Source: Pegea sp. RAD2-039 (Eukaryota > Chordata > Thaliacea > Salpida > Salpidae). Taken from it: a DNA stretch of 64,000 bases. The notes beneath the pieces are model-generated. The model saw only the letters and a list, made by a program, of their open reading frames with translations. It was not told the origin of the DNA and ran no database searches. The translations under genes and the position numbers were made by a program. Location: NCBI GenBank assembly GCA_034620365.1, contig JAQGEQ010000281.1, positions 186,001 to 250,000 on the forward strand, in the 5' to 3' direction. This document shows, piece by piece, positions 47,416 through 61,078 of this stretch (the first letter of the stretch is position 1; every line of letters begins with the position of its first letter).

Positions 47416-50400
47416 TGTTGATGTTGTATTCGCGCATGACGAGCGTTTCTTAATTATTTTTGACATCATCAGTAGATGGTTTGATGGTTTCAGCAACAAG
47501 TTGTATCTTTGTGACGTTTCCAGCTGACCAAATGCCATCATTAGTTTCGATACGACACTGCTTTCGATAGTAGTCTTTTGTTTTTGGTACATACTTTTGA
47601 TTGCTGTATCCTATAATTTTTATTTAGTTGTAAACGAATGGATTTTTGTAAGCTAATCTTTTTAACTTTCTCAAATTGTTTCAACCTCTGGGACGTGAAT
47701 TTCTATCTTCATATCAGACTTATTATTTGTTATAATTTAAATGTGAAAATAAAATAAATATTCCATCAAAAAATTTTAGAATTTTTTCTCGAATTGTAGG
47801 TTAGTAATTTAATGTTATGTAAAATGACTATTATTTTGTAATGTGGAGTTGTTCATCGTATTCCTGTTCATCTTGTTCGAGATTATAGTTTAATTTTGAT
47901 CGACAGGTTATAAATATAGTGATTTACAGAAGCATATTGTCATGGAAGAAGAATTTGTTCATCTTTAAAGTTTTAACAAGATCTATCAGTAAATAGCAAT
48001 CTTGTAATTATATTATTATTAGTTTTAAACCTAATAGTAACACAAATACCTGTTTCGATCGAAAATTGGCGTTTATCTAAATACAAAATGAATCAATAGT
48101 AGTTGGTTGCAATTGATTCTGACATGTTTAATTTTATAATTATAAATTCGTGTATAAGATGTTTTTCGTTTGTATCACCATGAGGAAGCATTCCACTTTA
48201 TTCGGTCAAAACATTTCTTGTCCTTAGCCGAATAAAACAGTTAATGTATATATTGAAAATTTGTAAAAAGCTCTGGTTGCGTTGTTACAATCTAGATAAT
48301 CAACGCTTAATATTAAAAAATCATTGCAACAAAAAAATAAATTTCTTTACAAAATTCAAAACTTATTCTATGATACAAATGTGGCAAAAATTATTTATCT
48401 CTTTAAAATATAATTCGTAATTACTAATACAACTGGTTGGTTTTCTTTTAACATAAAAACTAAATGATTAATCAGTTAATTTATTTATTCTAATAATTGT
48501 ACTGGAATGTGCCTGGAGAGCGTAACTCCCGTTACCACACATTTTCACAAATTATATGTATTGAGTTAGCAATATAGAAAGAAAAAGATGTAACACGTGA
48601 CATTTTAGTAGTTTGCAAAGCATAAACAGTGGATATATACTAAGAATTATAAAACATAAAAGTGGGAAAATCACAGTTTAGAAATAATACCGTTGGCAAG
48701 AATATAAAATTTTAGATTCTACCTGAATAACACGAGTGATTCTGACATGACAACATCTGATGGCAGCTGGTTCCAAGAAATAATTATTCAGTAAGAGAAA
48801 AAATTCAATATAATAAATGTACCAGGTGATATGGGCTCATTTAGATGTAATGTGTGTCGCCTCAGATGTTATAGCTTGAGAGAAAGACTAATGGAAAATA
48901 AATCATTGAATTTAAGGTCAATTAAATTGTGGATAATTTAAAAATATTAATTAGGTCGTGTTTAATCCTCTATGTTTCTTTAATATCTATAGTGAAGAAG
49001 CTGAGACGAAGTTTATAAGTATCGTATGTAATGTTAAGTTTCCTGCAAACCAATGTCGAAAATGTTGCCTTAACAGATTCGATATTTTTGATATCATTGA
49101 TTTGTTATGGCATCCATGCACTGACACCACATTCAAGAATTGGATGTACGTACAATTTGAAAAGATTTTTGAGATATTATAGATCCTTAGAGTTTCAAGT
49201 GATTTAATAAAGTAGACGTAGTTGCTTGATTTTGCTAAGATTTTGGAAACATATACATGTCATTTAAAGTCATATGATAGGGTAATGCAAAGGTCTAGGA
49301 CCGAAGATATTCAAATTAAATCCATTGACGGAACCATGATTCGGGGAATTTTCAGCTGGTTCACGGGAGAAAGTTACAAGTTCACCATTAGTAAGCTAGG
49401 TTAAGAGCTGCCAATTTTTAGATCAGTTTTCTACAGTTTGTAGTAAAGTTTGAAGTTTTGAAGATTTGCAAGAAAATAGCTTAATACAATTTGAATACAC
49501 AAAAACACTGTAATTAATAATTTTCAAAAGAAAGAATCACAAGTTCTTTACAAGAGATCGAACATTTAATATAAAATAAAATATGAAAATTTAAATTTAA
49601 GCATATTTGTTTTCACAAAGAAAACTAAACTAAGGTAGAAGCTTCTAGGAATCTTTTTTTTTTGGCAGCAATTAAAAAAGACAATTTAGTATAAGTACGT
49701 GTGTTGTAGGGAACTAACCTTAAACTTGATATTTATAGTAAAATGTAAACTACGGAAATTATTTAATGAACATTTTTATACATAAATTAGTCTTTTATTA
49801 CTTAAAATTTGGATACAAGAGCTAATTGACCTTTTATTTTCATCTTATCTCAGGGTTATTTTGTAATAAATTAAAAATTATATAAGGTTTAGCTTTAGAA
49901 TAATTAAACTTACTTTTTATTTAACTATTTAAATATTTTAATTTTTTACTTTTGTTTAAATGAGTAAATTAAATTTTTGATATAAAATATTAGTTTTAAT
50001 AATGTTTTGCTTGGTATTAATCTTATTAGAAGATTGTATTAACAACATACTAACAAGAATACTAACAACATATTAAATAATAAATACTATTAGATTTTAT
50101 TAGAAAAAGGTCTAATTTTGAAGGACTAATGATAAATACTATAAAACTTATTGTCTTATTGAAAATATATTTTAATTTTTTAAACAATTATTTATTATTT
50201 TTATAATAATCATATATTATGTTACTAATTTATATAGTTAAGCTATAATAATATTATTCATTCTTATTTTAAACATTAATTAAACTATTGTTACAGAATC
50301 TTAACAAAATGATCCAGTGTAGTTCCTATAAGACCAATATTTCAAATTTTTTAATCAATTGTAATTACTAAAGTTTACATATTTAAGGTAATCATAATTT

Positions 50401-51729
50401 CAACTCATGTCAAAATTTTTGTAAATATTTTTTACTTTATAGGAAGCAATTAACTTGTAGGATTTTGAAAGAAAAGTCATCATTGGACTTGAACTCTCTC
50501 CCAGGTAACTTTTCTATTACCTAAGCCTTGAATCAAAAAAGAAGCAGATCACTCAGATGAAGCCCAACCTCAACAAGAATTTTTTTAATTTCTGGAGGTT
50601 AGTTGTAAAATATTGCTATAAAAATCAGCCAACTCTTTGTCAAATAAAATTTGACCACTTTAACTAATAAGGGTTTCTTTAAGTTGCTGTTTTACTATAT
50701 ACTCTTGTACTCACACTAATAGCAAATTTGAATTAATATTTTATTCTGAGAATTTTTGAAACTACAGAAATATTTGAAATGCCATTTCAGAGAGATAAAA
50801 AAACTATGATCAAAACTCCTTTTTTCAAACTTTGAGAACTATTTAAATATCTAATGAAAAGCTAACAGAGTCGATTAATAAAAATGATAGGTAAATGTAA
50901 TTGACGGTCAAAACTCAAACGAAGCAAATAACTTACTTAAGGTTGTTGTTATGACAACTTACAATTATTAGAAACTACTAAAAGTGTAGTTAAAGAGCCA
51001 CTAATTTTGACTTAAAATTGACTCGATAGTTCATTAGATTCCTATTAGTAATTTTGTATATATGATCAATCCTAATACTAATCGAAAGTAAATAGAAGAA
51101 ACTTTTGAAAAGCAGCTCTGCAAATTTATATTAAGTTGTGGATTAGAATAATTCCTTTTTCCTATCCTAATCTTTGACTTTACTAATAATTAGACATTTA
51201 TTTCGCAAAATCATGAAAGATTTGTTTTGACCTTTATTAATCTCTTAAATTTCAAATTTTAAAAGATTTGCCAACAAAAGATTTTTTAAACTTGCAACTG
51301 TTGATTTCTTTATAATACAAATTTTCTTCAGTAGTCTCGCTTGATGTTTCATTAATGAATTCATTCTTGCTAGCGACTGATTGGTTGTTGGCGGGTGCAG
51401 CGGTGTAGATGTCCTCTGACGTAGAAATTCTCCATAAAAAGAAATTAAAAAAAAATTCAAAAACTGATCTTTTAGTCAACTTCTAAGATCTTGAGAGTAA
51501 TATTTGACAAATATCTACAAATGCTGAAGACGTTTAATATAATCGACTGCATTCTGCAACAAATAATCTCATCACTTGTATATGAACTAGTTTCTGATGA
51601 TCAAAATGTTTCAAACACTCGTTATTATTTTATGGGCAAACTAAACTAGTTAAGTACATACTTGTACGTTACAATTTGCTTCAAAAATTTAGAATCATCA
51701 TAATCGCACTTCAGTCGTCTGACTACTAA
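47363..51729 (+). repeat. AT-rich spacer block, type 1, copy 4
   Basis: Near-identical to 2232-6596. Landmarks: MFNPLCFF frame 48958-49182; frame 49222-49404 in which MQRSRTEDIQIKSIDG and the following TISKLG end are joined to an upstream LDFAKI segment; exon-like patch near 50468-50605; minus-strand frames at 51245-51479. It has fewer indels than the other type 1 copies and would make a good reference for alignment. No recognised product. Confidence 0.88.
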
Positions 51730-53117
51730 ATGAAACTTGATACGTTTACAGATCATTTTTTTGATGAGATGTCTAATTGGTGTCAATCTAATCTACCTTC
51801 TTTTGAACATCATGAAAGACTACCTCACACAAGAGTTGATGATTGTGAAGCAGTTGAAGAAATATGATGGGATGATGGTATTTGTTCGTTTAACAAAAGA
51901 TTTCCATTTGTTGATGAGAAATTAGAGAAATTCTCAAGAAGGGATCAGTGAACTTCTTGTATATCAATTATAACAACATATCTTTGGTAGGTTAATAATT
52001 GGTGACCAAGTGACATGACACCTGATTTTCTGACATTCACAGTGAAGGATTTTATCAGGAACTTACTGTTTGTCGATTCCAATTATAAATTGACAGATTC
52101 ATCAAACTGCAACTGCGTCACAAACAGGTTGTTCGATTTCTCTTTTCACTCTACATTTAATGCGGCAATGACTTCACTGAACAAAATTCATCTCAGCGAA
52201 CTTCCCGACTCCTTTGGCTGATAGAAGAATTGTCCTGATGACGTCATCATTGAGTTTGTTCTTCTGTGAAAGGAATCTCAGAATAGTGGCCTAAAAACTG
52301 GCGTCAAAATGTCAACTGACTTCGTCAACCAACTAATTTATTTTTTTTAAGTGAGTATCTCGATTTGGTCTAGAAAACGACTAGGTTTGTTCAGTAAGAC
52401 GTTAATACCGCGTTTTAAAAATCCATTTTTTGACTTAAGCTTCTGACTACCTATCATACAAGTAGGAACAATAAGAATTGCGACGTCACATAACTTTCAG
52501 AAGATCTGGAACGTTTGATTCGCAAGCTCGCGCGTCGGTACCAATACTACTGCAAGCACCCCGCTTTTAATTATCCATGTATTTCTTGGAACACAATGAT
52601 TTCAAAACTTATCCGAATCTCGTCAGATAAAGAAAAGTACTCTAACCTAGAAGATGAGTAGAAAAAAGAAACAGTAAGTTGAAAAAACAACCACTAGATA
52701 TCAGTCTAATTGATTACGTCAACAGAGTGAAACGACAGCAATGAAAGTTGAAGTCATCGAAACCGCAATCGCGTCACAAACAGGTTTTTTGATTTCTCTT
52801 TACGTAGCACATTCAACAATTTTGTCTTTTCAGTCACTTCAGATGACGTCATCCCTATAAACTCCTAAATCACTGGAAGTGGACAGCAGGAAATGACGCA
52901 AAGTTCTATAACATTACGTGACCGGTTGACAAGTCTGCTGCTACGTCTGACGCCAATCAACGTGGCAATGACGTCACTGACCAAGATTGATGGAGGACTG
53001 CGAATGCTCCCATGTGGCGAATCACTTGAAGATTTCAATATTTCGAAGCAAAGCGAGAAGACTAGTCTTTTCACTTCCGGTTGGAGAACTGATCAAAACA
53101 TCGTTTTTACTCTTTAA
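51730..53117 (+). pseudogene. Kinase C-lobe remnant with TGACGTCA-rich tail, copy 4
   Basis: Same architecture as 12203-13595: MKLDTFTDH frame (51730) with in-frame TGA, RFPFVDEKLEKFSRRDQ, MTPDFLTFTVKDFIRNLL at 52015, a shortened TGACGTCA module (52092-52250), then the LSEDLERLIRKLARR C-lobe near 52494-52540, an acidic patch near 52618-52655 with TAG, a GTAAGT donor and a module to 53117. That module has ATTACGTCAACAGAG in place of the usual GACGTCATCAG palindrome, a private change. Confidence 0.72.
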
Positions 53118-53203
53118 AAGATGTGGGAATGTGCGTGCCTGTACTGACGTCATCGTATTAAAACCCAACTGGTTAATGACCTAATTAATGTAAATTTTTC
53201 TTG

Positions 53204-55236
53204 ATGTTGATGAAGTCAGAAAAGCATGACGTCACTGCTTTCAAATGTAGTCTTCTGTTTTTGTAAAATTAAAAATCAAGTAAAAGAGATGATGTTGTGG
53301 TCGATTCTAAATTTCTAACAAGATTCGACGTATTAAATACTGTTTACAAGCAGCTCAGCATATCCTTTCAACAATTGGTGAGTTATTGTAAGCAGATAAT
53401 CCAACCAACTAAGAAATCATTAAGATTATGTTAGGTTACACTGATAAAATAGCTGAAACAAATAACAATACTATTACCGACTTTGTAACATTAGAAAAAC
53501 GAAATCCATTTGGCGATTATTTCTTACAATCAAATCTTCTAAGCAAAAGTGTTTTTAAATTAATATTGATCTTGATAAACTCATTGGCTTCAGTAACTGC
53601 AAACCTGTTTTTATAAACAGCGCATTTTCACTAAAAACAAGTTTCCTCAAGAATTACCTAATACAGGGTTTTTATTCCACATTAGTTCACTGAGAAGTCA
53701 ACAAAATTCTACAGTACAAGTGACAAGCTCAACTACCTGCAACCCATCTTTCTAGAAGGATTTGAAATCTTATCAAACATTTCATCCTTTTGAATACTGT
53801 GTCAAAACTTCTAAAATAGGGACTGAAAACTTAATTAATATTGTATTTGAAATTTTACTTTTATCAGTAAATTTGATATGCCAAATAAAATAATCTGTGT
53901 TCAAAAAATGCTCAATGAAATTTTCCTTCTCTAGTTGCAAGTCTTATGTTTGTAAAAAAATTATATTTGAGTTTTATTAGCTAGGTAATTAACGTTTAAC
54001 CCTAAAAAGTAATTTTATGAAATGAATTAAATCTCATAAATACCAAAAATGAGTGATTTCATTAAGATTTTTTTATTTAATCAAACAAAATTTGTCAATT
54101 AATTATAATCATTGTAACACTAAACTGAAACTTGTAATGTAATATTTAGCTGAAAGATTTTTAAAATTAATAATATAATAAATGCTAACTTCTATTGTTT
54201 ACTGTTTTTGATTTAACAAAAAAGAAAACGAGCCTATAAAACAGCCATTATTATGGTGTAGAAGAAAATTACTCTAAGATAATATCATCATAAATTAAAA
54301 ACGTCTTTTGTTAAGGCAAGGCAATTTTCAAAAGTTTAAAAAACTACAACACAGTCTAAATAAGTAAAACTAACAGCCTGAAACCATTCTTACAAGTTTA
54401 AATAATGATTTTTATAAAGTTACTCTAATATACTAACGTATAACATTTGCTTGGCATTTGCATGGCTATGGCACTAGAAGTCATTCAAATCAGAATTACA
54501 CGGAAAAATCTGATCCTTGGAGCGCAAGGATGATAGTGTTTTGTCTTCTTGTTTTTGCCAAAAACTTTTTATTCGTTGCTAACAAAGAAGAGGTATTGAG
54601 AACGAAAGCACTAATTAGGGGTCAGTGAACTTCTCGTCTACCAAATAGAGGAACATTTCTTCGGTAGGCTTATAATTGGTGACCAATTGACATGACACCT
54701 GACTTTCTGACATCAACATAAAAGGATTTTATCAACAGCTTGCTAGTTGTTGATCCTGCTGATAGAGTAACAGCTCCTGAAGCTTCTAATTATCGATGGA
54801 TCTTACCACTAGATCTCAGTCTAATTGATGACGTCATCAGAGTAAAATAAAAGCAATGATAGATGAAGTCGTCAAACTGCAACCACATTACAAACGGCTT
54901 GTTCAATTTCTTTTTTCTTAGCACATTTAAAAATATTGTCTTTTCAGTCACTTCGATGACGTCACCACGAAAAACCCCCAAACCACCGGAAGCTATAAGC
55001 AGAAGTCGATGCAATGTTCCAAAACATTACGTGAGCAGTTTACAAGCACACAGTAACATCTAACGTCATTCAACGTGACAATGACGTCACTGACGAAGAT
55101 TGATGGAGGACTGCGTGCGCTCCCGTGTGGCGAATCACTTGAAGATTTCAACTTTTCGAAGCAAAGTGAGAACATGAGTGAAAGTCTTTTCACTTCCGGT
55201 CGGAGAACTGATCAAAATATCGTTTTTACTGTTTAA
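53204..55236 (+). pseudogene. CHK2-like FHA-kinase pseudogene, copy 5 (internal deletion)
   Basis: The N-terminal and first FHA parts match copy 4 (KIGTENL equivalent near 53818, SMKFSF to about 53930). At 54453 the sequence jumps from the FHA intron to the activation loop (MALEVIQI at 54468), losing the second FHA half, the N-lobe, the catalytic loop and the 45-nt intron. DPWSAGMIVFCLL (from about 54521), TPDFLTSTLKDFI-like sequence (54691, with ATAAAAG replacing the TTGAAGG of other copies) and the TGACGTCA module to 55236 follow. The module is almost identical to that of copy 1. Confidence 0.82.
54453..54466. other. Deletion scar with 14-nt filler
   Basis: Comparison with 45660-46592 shows that about 933 bp are replaced by GGCATTTGCATGGC. 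The filler repeats part of the adjacent flank (CATTTGC), as expected for a templated insertion during end joining. The net loss of about 920 bp accounts for the difference between the 8.8 and 7.9 kb units. Confidence 0.85.
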
Positions 55237-58200
55237 ATGGTGCGGGACCGCGCGTGCCTGTAATGACGTCATCGTTTTAAAACCCAACTGGTTTATGTTT
55301 TATTCGCGCATGACGAGTGTTTCTTAATTATTTTTGGCATCATCAGTAGATGGTTTGATGGTTTCAGCAACAAGTTGTATCTTTGTGACGTTTCCAGCTG
55401 ACCAAATGCCATCATTAGTTTCGATACGACACTGCTTTCGATAGTAGTCTTTTGTTTTTGGTACATACTTTTGATTGCTGTATCCTATAATTTTTATTTA
55501 GTTGTAAACGAATGGATTTTTGTAAGCTAATCTTTTTAACTTTCTCAAATTGTTTCAACCTCTGGGACGTGAATTTCTATCTTCATATCAGACTTATTAT
55601 TTGTTATAATTTAAATGTGAAAATGAAATAAAAATTTCCTCTAAAATTTTAGAATTTTTTCTCGAATTATAGGTTAGTAATTTAATGTTATGTAAAATGA
55701 CTATTATTTTGTAATGTGGAGTGGTTCTTCAATTCCTGTTCATCTTGTTCGAGATTGTTGTTTAATTTTGTTCGAAAGGTTATAAATATAGTGATTTACA
55801 GAAGCAAATTGACACGAAAGAAGAATTTGTTCATCTTTAAAGTTTTAACAAGATCTATCAGTAAATAGCAATCTTGTAATTATATTATTATTAGTTTTAA
55901 ACCTAGTAGTAACACAAACACCTGTTTCGATCGAAAATTGGCGTTTATCTAAATACAAAATGAATCAATAGTAGTTGGTTGCAATTGATTGTGACATGTT
56001 TAATTTTATAATTATAAATTCACATATAAGATGTTTTTCGTTTGTATCACCATGAGGAAGCATTCCACTTTATTCGGTCAAAACATTTCTTGTCCTTTGC
56101 CGAAAAAAACAGTTAATGTATATATTGAAAATTTGTGAAAAGCGCTGGTTGTGTTGTTACAATCTAGATAATCAACGCTTAATATTAAAAAATCATTGCA
56201 ACAAAAAAATAAATTTCTTTACAAAATTCAAAACTTATTCTACGATACAAATGTGGCAAAAATTATTTATCTCTTTAAAATATAATTCGTAATTACTAAT
56301 ACAACTGGTTGGTTTTCTTTTAACATAAAAACTAAATGATTAATCAGTTAATTTATTTATTCTAATAATTGTACTGGAATGTGCCTGGAGAGCGTAACTC
56401 CCGTTACCACACATTCTCACAAATTATATGTATTGAGTTAGCAATATAGAAAGAAAAAGATGTAACACGTGACATTTTAGTAGTTTGCAAAGCATAAACA
56501 GTGGATATATACTAAGAATTATAAAACATAAAAGTGGGAAAATCACAGTTTAGAAATAATACCGTTGGCAAGAATATAAAATTTTAGATTCAACCTAAAT
56601 AACACGAGTGATTCTGACATGACAACATCTGATGGCAGCTGGTTCTAAGAAATAATTATTCAGTAAGAGAAAAAATTCAATATAATAAATGTACCAGGTG
56701 ATATGGGCTCATTTAGATGTAATGTGTGTCGCCTCAGATGTTATAGCTTGAGAGAAAGACTAATGGAAATTAAATCATTGAATTTAAGGTCAATTAAATT
56801 ATGGATAATTTAAAAATATTAATTAGGTCGTGTTTAATCCTCTATGTTTCTTTACTATCTATAGTGAAGAAGCTGAGACGATGTTTATAAGTATCGTATG
56901 TAATGTTAAGTTTCCTGCAAACCAATGTCGTAAATGTTGCCTTAACAGATTCGATATTTGTGATATCATTGATTTGTTATGGCATCCATGCACTGACACC
57001 TCATTCAAGAATTGGATGTACGTACAATTTGAAAAGATTTTTGAGATATTATTGATCCTTAGAGTTTAATAAAGTAGACGAAGTTGCTTTTTTTTGCTGA
57101 TTTTGCTAAGATTTTGGAAATATAAACATGCTATTCAAAGTCATATGATAGGGTAATGCAAAGGTCTAGGACCGAAGATATTCAAATTAAATCCATTGAT
57201 GGAATATTGATTTAAAGAGTTTTTAGCTGGCTTACGGAAGAAAGTTACAAGTTCACCATTAGTAAGCTAGGTTAAGAGCTGCCAATTTTTAGATCAGTTT
57301 TCTACAGTTTGTAGAAAAGTTTGAAGTTTTGAAGATTTGCAAGAAAATAGCTTGATACAATAGGAATACACAAACACACTGTAATTAATAATTTTCAAAA
57401 GAAAGAATCACAAGTTCTTTACAAGAGATCCAACATTTAATATAAAATAAAATATGAAAATTTAAATTTAAGCATATTTGTTTTCACAAAGAAAACTAAA
57501 CTAAGGTAGAAGTTTCTAGGAATCTTTTTTTTTTGGCAGCAATTAAAAAAAGACAATTTAGTATAAGTACGTGTGTTGTAGGGAACTAACCTTAAACTTG
57601 ATATTTATAGTAAAATGTAAACTACAGAAATTATTTAATGAACAGTTTTATACATAAATTAGTCTTTTATTACTTAAAATTTGGATACAAGAGCAAATTG
57701 ACCTTTTATTTTCATCTTATCTCAAGGTTATTTTGTAATAAATAAAAAATTATATAAGGTTTAGCTTTAGAATAATTAAACTTACTTTTTATTTAACTAT
57801 TTAAATATTTTAATTTTTTACTTTTGTTTAAATGTGTAAATTAAATTTTTGATATAAAATATTAGTTTTAATAATGTTTTGCTTGGTATTAATCTTATTA
57901 GAAGATTGTATTAACAACATACTAACAAGAATACTAACAACATATTAAATAATAAATACTATTAGATTTTATTAGAAAAAGGATTAATTTTGAAGGACTA
58001 CTGATAAATACCATAAAACTTATTGTCTTATTGAAAATATATTTTAATTTTTTAAACAATTATTTATTATTTTTATAATAATCATATATTATGTTACTAA
58101 TTTATATAGTTAAGCTATAATAATATTATTCATTCTTATTTTAAACATTAATTAAACTATTGTTACAGAATCTTAACAAAATGATCCAGTGTAGTTCCTA

Positions 58201-59604
58201 TAAGACCAATATTTCAAATTTTTTAATCAATTGTAATTACTAAAGTTTACATATTTAAGGTAATCATAATTTCAACTCATGTCAAAATTTTTGTAAATAT
58301 TTTTTACTTTATAGGAAGCAATTAACTTGTAGGATTTTGAAAGAAAAGTCATCATTGGACTTGAACTCTCTCCCAGGTAACTTTTCTATTACCTAAGCCT
58401 TGTATCAAAAAAGAAGCAGATCACTCAGATGAAGCCCAACCTCAACAAGAATTTTTTAAATTTCTGGAGGTTAGTTGTAAAATATTGCTATAAAAATCAG
58501 CCAACTCTTTGTCAAATAAAGTTTGACCACTTTAACTAACAAGGGTTTCTTTAAGTTGCTGTTTTACTATATACTCTTATACTCACACTACTAGCAAATT
58601 TGAATTAATATTTTATTCTGAAAATTTTTGAAACTATAGAAATATTTGAAATGCCATTTCGGAGAGATAAAAAAACTATGATCAAAACACCTTTTTTCAA
58701 ATTTTGAGAAATATTTAAATATCTCATGAAAAGCTAACAGAGTCGATTAATCAACATGATAGGTAAATGTAATTGACGGTCAAAACTCAAACGAAGCAAA
58801 TAACTTACTTAAGGTTGTTGTTATGACAACGTACAATTATTAGAAACTACTAAAAGTGTAGTTAAAGAGCCACTAATTTTGACTTAAATTTGACTCGATA
58901 GTTCATTAGATTCCTATTAGAAATTTTGTATATATGATCAATCCTCATACTAATCGAAAGTAAATAGAAGAAACTTTTGAACAGCAGCTCTGCAAATTTA
59001 TAATAAGTTGTGGATTAGAATAATTCCTTTTTCCTATCCTAATCTTTGACTTTACTAATAATTAGACATTTATTTCGCAAAATTATGAAAGATTTTTTTT
59101 GACCTTTATTAATCTCTTAAATTTCAAATTTTAGAAGATTTGACAACAAAAGATTTTTTCTTAAACTTGCAACTGTTGATTTCTTTATAATACAAATGTT
59201 CTTCAGTAGTCTCACTTGATGATTCAGTAATGAATTCATTCTTGCTAGCAAGTGATTGGTTGTTGGCGGGTGCAGCGGTGTAGATGTCCTCTGACGTAGA
59301 AATTCTCCATAAAAAGAAATTAAAAAAAAATTCAAAAACTGATCTTTTAGTCAACTTCTAAGATCTTGAGAGTGATATTTGAGAAATATCTACAAATGCT
59401 GAAGACGTTTATTATAATCGACTGCACTCTGCAACAAATAATCTCATCACTTGCATATGAACTAGTTTCTGATGATCAAAATGTTTCAAACACTCGTTAT
59501 TATTTTATGGGCAAACTAAACTAGTTAAGTACATACTTGTACGTTACAATTTGCTTCAAAAATTTAGAATCATCATAATCGCACTTCAGTCGTCTGACTA
59601 CTAA
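55237..59604 (+). repeat. AT-rich spacer block, type 1, copy 5
   Basis: Near-identical to 22985-27352, with which it shares diagnostic changes (GGAATATTGATTTAAAG near 57200; CACACTACTAGC near 58586; CAAGTGATTGG near 59250), so these two blocks are closest relatives. The MFNPLCFF frame is at 56830-57069. A private change is a T run (GCTTTTTTTTGCTG) near 57087. No recognised product. Confidence 0.88.
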
Positions 59605-60992
59605 ATGAAACTTGATACGTTTACAGATCATTTTTTTGATGAGATGTCTAATTGGTGTCAATCTAATCTACCTTCTTTTGAACATCATGAAAGACTACCT
59701 CACACAAGAGTTGATGATTGTGAAGCAGTTGAAGAAATATGACGGGATGATGGTATTTGTTCGTTTAACAAAAGATTTTCATTTGTTGATGAGAAATAAG
59801 AGAAATTCTCAAGAAGGGATCAGTGAACTTCTTGTATATCAATTATAAGAACATATCTTTGGTAGGTTAATAATTGGTGACCAAATGACATGACACCTGA
59901 TTTTCTGACATTCACAGTGAAGGATTTTATCAGGAACTTACTGTTTGTCGATCCCAATTATAAATTGACAGCTTCATCAAACTGCAACTGCGTCACAAAC
60001 AGGTTGTTCGATTTCTCTTTTCACTCTACATTTAATGCGGCAATGACTTCACTGAACAAAATTCATCTCAGCGAACTTCCCGACTCCTTTGGCTGATAGA
60101 AGAATTGTCCTGATGACGTCATCATTGAGTTTGTTCTTCTGTGAAAGGAATCTCAGAATAGTGGCCTAAAAACTGGCGTCAAAATGTCAACTGACTTCGT
60201 CAACCAACTAATTTATTTTTTTTAAGTGAGTATCTCGATTTGGTCTAGAAAACGACTAGGTTTGTTCAGTAAGACGTTAATACCGCGTTTTAAAAATCCA
60301 TTTTTTGACTTAAGCTTCTGACTTCCTATCATACAAGTAGGAACAATAAGAATTGCGACGTCACATAACTTTCAGAAGATCTGGAACGTTTGATTCGCAA
60401 GCTCGCGCGTCGGTACCAATACTACTGCAAGCACCCCGCTTTTAATTATCCATGTATTTCTTGGAACACAATGATTTCAAAACTTATCCGAATCTCGTCA
60501 GATGAAGAAAAGTACTCTAACCTAGAAGATCAGTAGAAAAAAGAAACAGTAAGTTGAAAAAACAACCACTAGATGTCAGTCTAATTGATTACGTCATCAG
60601 AGTGAAACGACAGCAATGAAAGTTGAAGTCATCGAAACCGCAATCGCGTCACAAACAGGTTTTTTGATTTCTCTTTACGTAGCACATTCAACAATTTTGT
60701 CTTTTCAGTCACTTCAGATGACGTCATCCCTATAAACTCCTAAATCACTGGAAGTGGACAGCAGGAAATGACGCAAAGCTCTATAATATTACGTGACCGG
60801 TTGACAAGTCTGCTGCTACGTCTGACGCCAATCAACGTGGCAATGACGTCACTGACCAAGATTGATGGAGGACTGCGAATGCTCCCATGTGGCGAATCAC
60901 TTGAAGATTTCAATATTTCGAAGCAAAGCGAGAAGACTAGTCTTTTCACTTCCGGTTGGAGAACTGATCAAAACATCGTTTTTACTCTTTAA
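59605..60992 (+). pseudogene. Kinase C-lobe remnant with TGACGTCA-rich tail, copy 5
   Basis: Very close to 51730-53117: MKLDTFTDH frame with TGA at the usual site (here ATATGACGGG), MTPDFLTFTVKDFIRNLL at 59890, shortened TGACGTCA module, LSEDLERLIRKLARR near 60369-60415, acidic patch with a TAG stop, GTAAGT donor and module to 60992. Here the module's first palindrome is ATTACGTCATCAG. Confidence 0.72.
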
Positions 60993-61078
60993 AAGATGCG
61001 GGAATGTGCGTGCCTGTACTGACGTCATCGTATTAAAACCCAACTGGTTAATGACCTAATTAATGTAAATTTTTCTTG

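Noticed and set aside
47395-47592. Minus-strand frame MYQKQKTTIESSVVSKLMM
   Set aside because: Lies in the left end of the spacer block, is not open in most sister copies, and has no recognisable motif.
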